A stretch of 64,000 bases of DNA from the NCBI GenBank assembly GCA_045592125.1, contig JAZNUE010000079.1:1-64000 (forward strand). Direction: 5' to 3'. Shown here piece after piece: positions 60,050-64,000 of the stretch. Each line of letters opens with the position of its first letter. The first letter of the stretch is position 1. Made by a program: the position numbers and the translations under genes. The stretch is from HGM04593 sp045592125. GTDB lineage: Bacteria; Bacteroidota; Bacteroidia; Bacteroidales; Bacteroidaceae. Below the pieces are notes generated by a model. That model did no database searches and was not told where the DNA came from. It saw nothing but the letters and a program-made list of their open reading frames with translations.

Positions 60050-62056
60050 CTACTCCTTATTCTTCTTGAGCACAAGCGCAGTGCGTGCAGGCAGGTAGAG
60101 CAAGAGCCAGCCCTTCTTGCGGCGCGCATGCAACTTGTCATACTGTGTGAAGTGTGTCTGTGTCTCGTCGACAAGGGCATTACCGCCGAACTGTGCCGAG
60201 TCGGTATTCAGCACAATAGAATATGAGCCTTCGGGCACAAGCAGGCCGTAGTCGGTGAACGAGCGGTTGTGGCTGAAGTTGAACACAAAGATGAGGTCCT
60301 TGCGCGAGAACGCCAGCACCTGGTCGCCATCGTTATGCCAGATTTCCTGCACCGGACGGTTCTGGAAGTTGCGCACATCACCAACGAGTTCAATCATAGC
60401 CTTGTCAAACTCGCCCAGCAACGTATAGTTATAGTTGGGATTGTCAACCAGGCTCCACTGGCGGCGTGCATACTTGTGGCTCCAGCCGTTACCCTCGCGC
60501 GGGAAGTCAATCCATTCGGGATGGCCGAACTCGTTACCCATGAAGTTAAGGTAGCCGCCGTTGATTGTAGAGATTGTCATCAGGCGAATCATCTTGTGCA
60601 GGGCAATGCCGCGTGACACCATGTAGGTCTCGTCGCCGCGGTTGAAATGCCAGTACATGTCAGAGTCGATGAGACGGAAGATGATTGTCTTGTCGCCCAC
60701 CAGCGCCTGGTCGTGGCTCTCGGCATAGGAGATTGTCTTCTCGTCTTTGCGGCGGTTAGTGAGTTCCCAGAAGATTTCCGACGGTTTCCAGTCCTCGTCC
60801 TTGCGTTCCTTTATTATCTTAATCCAGAAGTCGGGGATGTTCATTGCCATGCGGTAGTCGAAGCCATAGCCGCCGTCCTCAATTGGAGAGGCAAGGCCAG
60901 GCATGCCCGATACCTCCTCCGCAATAGTTATCGCCTTGGGGTTCACCTCATGGATGAGCCTGTTGGCGAGCGTGAGATAGCAGATGGCGTCGCCGTTCTG
61001 GCCCAGGTTGTAGTAATCGGCATAGCTGCAGAACGCCTCGCCAAGGCCATGGCTGTAGTATATCATTGATGTTACACCGTCGAAACGGAAACCGTCGAAC
61101 TTGAACTCCTCGAGCCAGTACTTGCAGTTCGAGAGCAGGAAGTGCACAACCTCGTTCTTGCCATAGTCGAAGCAGAGCGAGTCCCATGCGCTGTGTATGC
61201 GCTTGCCGTCACCGTAGAAGTACTGCGCCGGGTCGCCGTCTAGCAGGCCAAGTCCCTCGAGCTCGTTCTTCACTGCATGAGAGTGCACAAGGTCCATGAT
61301 TACGGCAATTCCCATGCCATGGGCCGCGTCAATGAGTTCCTTAAGTTCTTCGGGAGTACCGAAGCGCGAAGAGGCAGCAAAGAAACTCGACACATGATAG
61401 CCGAAGCTTCCGTAATAGGGGTGCTCCTGAATGGCCATTATCTGTATGCAGTTATATCCGTCGGCAGCAATACGCGGGAGCACCTTCTCGCGGAACTCGG
61501 TGTAAGTGCCCACCTTCTCCTCCTCCTGCGCCATGCCTATGTGGCACTCATATATGAGCAGCGGTGTGCGCTTTGGAGTGAACTTCTTGTTCTTGAACTC
61601 ATACTCCTGCTCGGGAGCCCACACCTGTGCGCTGAATATCTTTGTAGCCTCGTCCTGCACTACCCTGCGCACCCAAGCCGGTATGCGCTCGCCGCAACCG
61701 CCTTTCCAGTACACCTTCATCTTGTAGTGCTGCCCGTGGGCAAGCGCCTTCTTTGGCATTTTTCTCTCCCACACACCGCCGGCCAGCGGTTTGAGCTCAT
61801 ACTCGGGACGCTCCTCCCAGTTCGAAAAGTCACCTATTAACACAATCTTGGTTGCATTTGGTGCCCACTCACGGAACACCCAACCTGTAGATGTACGGTG
61901 CAGACCAAAGTAGAGATAACCTGTGGCAAAGTCAGACAGAGTCTGCCTGCCGTTCTTTGTCAACTCCTTTTCTCTGCTGAGAAAATAGCGATGGCGTCCT
62001 TCTATACTCAAATTATAAGGAGCCAGATAGCTGTCGCGTTCAACGAGTTTCAACAT
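60050..62056 (-). CDS. glgB: 1,4-alpha-glucan branching enzyme, GH13
   Basis: 668 residues, the short eukaryote-like kind. An N-terminal CBM48 (GWVFREWAPNATKIVLIGDFSNW) precedes the GH13 barrel: VIMDLVHSHAVKN, nucleophile D in FRFDGVTSMIYYSHG, acid E in ITIAEEVSGMPG, and stabilising D in SYAESHDQALVGD. A C-terminal beta domain ends the protein. It introduces alpha-1,6 branches into glycogen made by the synthase at 20.2 kb. Confidence 0.95.
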   Translation of the reverse strand: MLKLVERDSYLAPYNLSIEGRHRYFLSREKELTKNGRQTLSDFATGYLYFGLHRTSTGWVFREWAPNATKIVLIGDFSNWEERPEYELKPLAGGVWERKMPKKALAHGQHYKMKVYWKGGCGERIPAWVRRVVQDEATKIFSAQVWAPEQEYEFKNKKFTPKRTPLLIYECHIGMAQEEEKVGTYTEFREKVLPRIAADGYNCIQIMAIQEHPYYGSFGYHVSSFFAASSRFGTPEELKELIDAAHGMGIAVIMDLVHSHAVKNELEGLGLLDGDPAQYFYGDGKRIHSAWDSLCFDYGKNEVVHFLLSNCKYWLEEFKFDGFRFDGVTSMIYYSHGLGEAFCSYADYYNLGQNGDAICYLTLANRLIHEVNPKAITIAEEVSGMPGLASPIEDGGYGFDYRMAMNIPDFWIKIIKERKDEDWKPSEIFWELTNRRKDEKTISYAESHDQALVGDKTIIFRLIDSDMYWHFNRGDETYMVSRGIALHKMIRLMTISTINGGYLNFMGNEFGHPEWIDFPREGNGWSHKYARRQWSLVDNPNYNYTLLGEFDKAMIELVGDVRNFQNRPVQEIWHNDGDQVLAFSRKDLIFVFNFSHNRSFTDYGLLVPEGSYSIVLNTDSAQFGGNALVDETQTHFTQYDKLHARRKKGWLLLYLPARTALVLKKNKE

Positions 62057-62109
62057 GGTTCTAAAGTATTATGGTTAGTTATTGTTTTTCTTTTCACTCA
62101 TGGTTACGG

Positions 62110-62559
62110 TTATTCAACAGCAACCTTTATTACAATCTTCTTCACTGCCACGGGGGTAATTGCCGGCGCGTGCCCATCCTGCGGAAAGAAGACTACGAAC
62201 TGCCCTCTCTTCACACTGAAATAGTCCCTGGCAGCAAGGCCGGCAGGATAAAGGCCAGCGTCGTCGCTCTCCACAAACTCTACAGCAGGGAGTTCCTCAA
62301 GCGGGGTATACCCCATCACCTCATTGCCAGTAACAGGAACCTGGATATCAATGTAACGGCGATGAATCTCAATGCGCGCTTCCTCCTTGCTCTTGGGCTG
62401 CACCTCAAAGACATTGGCATATACCTTGTCTCCAAGAATCTCGTTGCGGCCAAGCGGCAGCATATCCAGGCAGTTGCCCCTGATAAATTCTATTGCCTTT
62501 GCAAAGTACGGGTTCACGGCCTCATACATTGCAATGTTATCCAACGAATCAAGTATCAT
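62110..62559 (-). CDS. YhcH/YjgK/YiaL family (DUF386) protein
   Basis: 149 residues. Cupin-like family signatures: EARIEIHRRYIDIQVPVTG with the conserved E, H and Y, and VKRGQFVVFFPQDGHAP, with the histidine of the family's metal site. Related to EbgC and YhcH, linked to sugar metabolism such as sialic acid or beta-galactosides. Here it lies between MORN and glgB genes, 53 bp from glgB. Substrate unknown. Confidence 0.88.
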   Translation of the reverse strand: MILDSLDNIAMYEAVNPYFAKAIEFIRGNCLDMLPLGRNEILGDKVYANVFEVQPKSKEEARIEIHRRYIDIQVPVTGNEVMGYTPLEELPAVEFVESDDAGLYPAGLAARDYFSVKRGQFVVFFPQDGHAPAITPVAVKKIVIKVAVE

Positions 62560-62580
62560 AGCAGTATCTTGTCTATACCT

Positions 62581-63792
62581 TTATTCCTTGCTCTCCTCAG
62601 CCTCTTCGGAATGGCCAGCGTTATACACACATTCGCGCAGCACCTTGCCGCTCTTGTCCTTGACAGTGAACTTGCCGTTGCGCATGCCCTCCTCAAAGGT
62701 ACCCTCGTAACGCAGGCCGTTCTTGTCCTCGGCAACACCTGCGCCATGCTCCAGTCCATTGGCAAAGCCGCCCTTGTACTTCACGCCATTGGCACGGCGC
62801 AGTATTCCAGTGCCATGCATCTTGTCATCTTTCCACTCGCCTTCATATACATCGCCGTTGCCCCATGTGTAGCTTCCCTTGCCATGGCGCTTGCCGTCCT
62901 TCCACTCGCCGTCATATACAGCACCGCCAGGGAAGAGCATCCTGCCATGCCCGCTGCGCGCTCCGTCCTTGAAGTTCCCGTCGTAATATGTGCCGTCGGC
63001 AAATGTGTACTTGCCGCGCCCGTGCCATTCGCCCTTGGAGAAGGCACCCTCATACACATCGCCGTTTGCATAGGCCAGCACGCCGGCCCCTTCATATAGG
63101 TCATTGAGCCACTCGCCCTTGTACTCAGTGCTGTCGGCAGCCACATAGGTCCCATGGCCCGAGCGCATGCCATTGCTCCAAGTGCCAAGATAGCGCGTAT
63201 TGTCGGGCCACAGGAAGGTACCCATGCCGTTGCGCCTGTCATCCTTCCACTCGCCCACATACGAGCTGCCGTCGGCATAGAAGTAGCTGCCCGAGCCGTC
63301 GCGCTCATTAGCGGCCCACGAGCCAACATACACGTCGCCGTTAGGATAGTCCATGCGGCCATACCCGCAAAGGTTATCCTTCTCCCATGCACCGCTGTAC
63401 TTGCGCCCGTCGGCAAAGGTGAACACCCCCTGCCCGTGCAGGTAGCCCTCACTGAACTCCCCCTCGTAATGCTCCCCGTTCTTGAAACGGTACACGCCCT
63501 GGCCGCTGCGCAGCCCCTTCACGAAGTTCCCTTCATACACATCGCCATTTGTATAAATGGCCTTGCCCTTGCCGTGGGGACGCCTGCCCTTCATCTCGCC
63601 CACATACACAGTGCCGTCCTTAAGGGTCAAGGCCTGGACCTTGCCCTTCATCTTAGTACTGTCCTTGCGGAAAAGCGCCGACAAAGGAGCGAACCCTTCC
63701 TTGAGAGCACCGGCCAGAGACTGCGACTGGGCCTGGGCAGGAAACCCTGCCATGAGAGATATTAAAAGTATTGCTATAGTCTTCTTTACCAT
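62581..63792 (-). CDS. Secreted MORN-repeat protein (14 repeats)
   Basis: 403 residues from ATG at 63792 (MVKKTIAILLISLMAGFPAQAQS), a signal peptide ending AQA; the longer upstream frame is not used. From about residue 55 it is fourteen MORN repeats (Y.G.WK.G...G.G.....G..), such as YVGEWKDDRRNGMGTF and YEGEWKDDKMHGTGI, regularly spaced. MORN repeats bind lipids or proteins. A signal peptide predicts the periplasm or surface. Start chosen 70 bp after the -7 box. Confidence 0.9.
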   Translation of the reverse strand: MVKKTIAILLISLMAGFPAQAQSQSLAGALKEGFAPLSALFRKDSTKMKGKVQALTLKDGTVYVGEMKGRRPHGKGKAIYTNGDVYEGNFVKGLRSGQGVYRFKNGEHYEGEFSEGYLHGQGVFTFADGRKYSGAWEKDNLCGYGRMDYPNGDVYVGSWAANERDGSGSYFYADGSSYVGEWKDDRRNGMGTFLWPDNTRYLGTWSNGMRSGHGTYVAADSTEYKGEWLNDLYEGAGVLAYANGDVYEGAFSKGEWHGRGKYTFADGTYYDGNFKDGARSGHGRMLFPGGAVYDGEWKDGKRHGKGSYTWGNGDVYEGEWKDDKMHGTGILRRANGVKYKGGFANGLEHGAGVAEDKNGLRYEGTFEEGMRNGKFTVKDKSGKVLRECVYNAGHSEEAEESKE

Positions 63793-63862
63793 ATGTACAA
63801 GTGTGCACGAGGAATAATCCTTACACGCGCCAGCAAGGCCAGCACACCCTCTGCACCAGATA

Positions 63863-63870
63863 CAAAGATA
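63863..63870 (-). promoter_or_regulatory. -7 box TATCTTTG of the MORN/YhcH/glgB unit
   Basis: Minus-strand TATCTTTG fits TAnnTTTG, about 70 bp before the MORN start. Nothing else is seen in 63793-64000. Confidence 0.45.
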
Positions 63871-64000
63871 ATAACAAAGTTGAGAAACAGCAATCCAGAA
63901 ATGTTTTTTTGATGAAAAAATTGCGTCAGCCCAGATGTACACCCCCGATATGCACCCACAATTTCAGTTTTATTTCGCGTAAGGCCAAGCGGCGACCTGC

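Overview
The window looks like a chromosomal segment of a Bacteroidales bacterium. The support is the Bacteroidetes-type promoter motif TAnnTTTG ahead of many genes, fimbrillin-like and other lipoproteins, a GT3-type glycogen synthase, a V-type ATPase operon of the order E-DUF2764-A-B-D-I-K, an LRR_5 protein, and small proteins with charged tails. Most genes lie on the minus strand. No rRNA, tRNA or CRISPR array was seen.

Layout. 1-3.5 kb: a fimbrillin-like lipoprotein cut by the window edge, a 58-aa small protein, and much repetitive intergenic DNA. 3.5-14.6 kb: housekeeping genes (pepT, a Smr/DUF2027 protein, queA, a PhnP-like MBL hydrolase, murB, a hemolysin III-type membrane protein), with an LRR protein and an isolated three-gene phage-like cassette holding a terminase large subunit. 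15.2-16.9 kb: an AbiEi/AbiEii type IV toxin-antitoxin pair with its own inverted-repeat operator. 17-22 kb: glycogen phosphorylase and glycogen synthase.

22.1-47.4 kb: one unbroken minus-strand run of 17 genes behind a single promoter-like site. It encodes a SrfB-like actin/Hsp70-fold ATPase, a SrfC-like P-loop protein, two paralogous small-GTPase-like proteins, a membrane-anchored subtilisin, a four-helix membrane protein, TolA-like anchored proteins sharing a periplasmic domain, secreted coiled-coil paralogues, a coiled-coil lipoprotein and three proteins with repeated beta-domain modules. Predicted topologies place NTPases in the cytoplasm and coiled-coil and protease parts in the periplasm, which suggests an envelope-spanning machine. 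This is the best candidate for an undescribed system.

47.5-55.2 kb: a V-type ATPase operon whose c-ring subunit carries all six Na+ ligands known from Enterococcus hirae NtpK. 55.7-64 kb: a lipoprotein, an MFS transporter, a DUF2178-like/XRE pair with a palindromic operator, a DUF6057-like membrane protein, glycogen branching enzyme, a YhcH-family protein and a 14-repeat MORN protein.

The intergenic DNA is unusually structured. A family of about 90-bp hairpin elements recurs at four loci in arrays of period about 97-113 bp, with stems that covary and internal loops that stay constant. A heptamer repeat, TCTGTWC, recurs at several sites and also encodes the signal-peptide core of the first lipoprotein.
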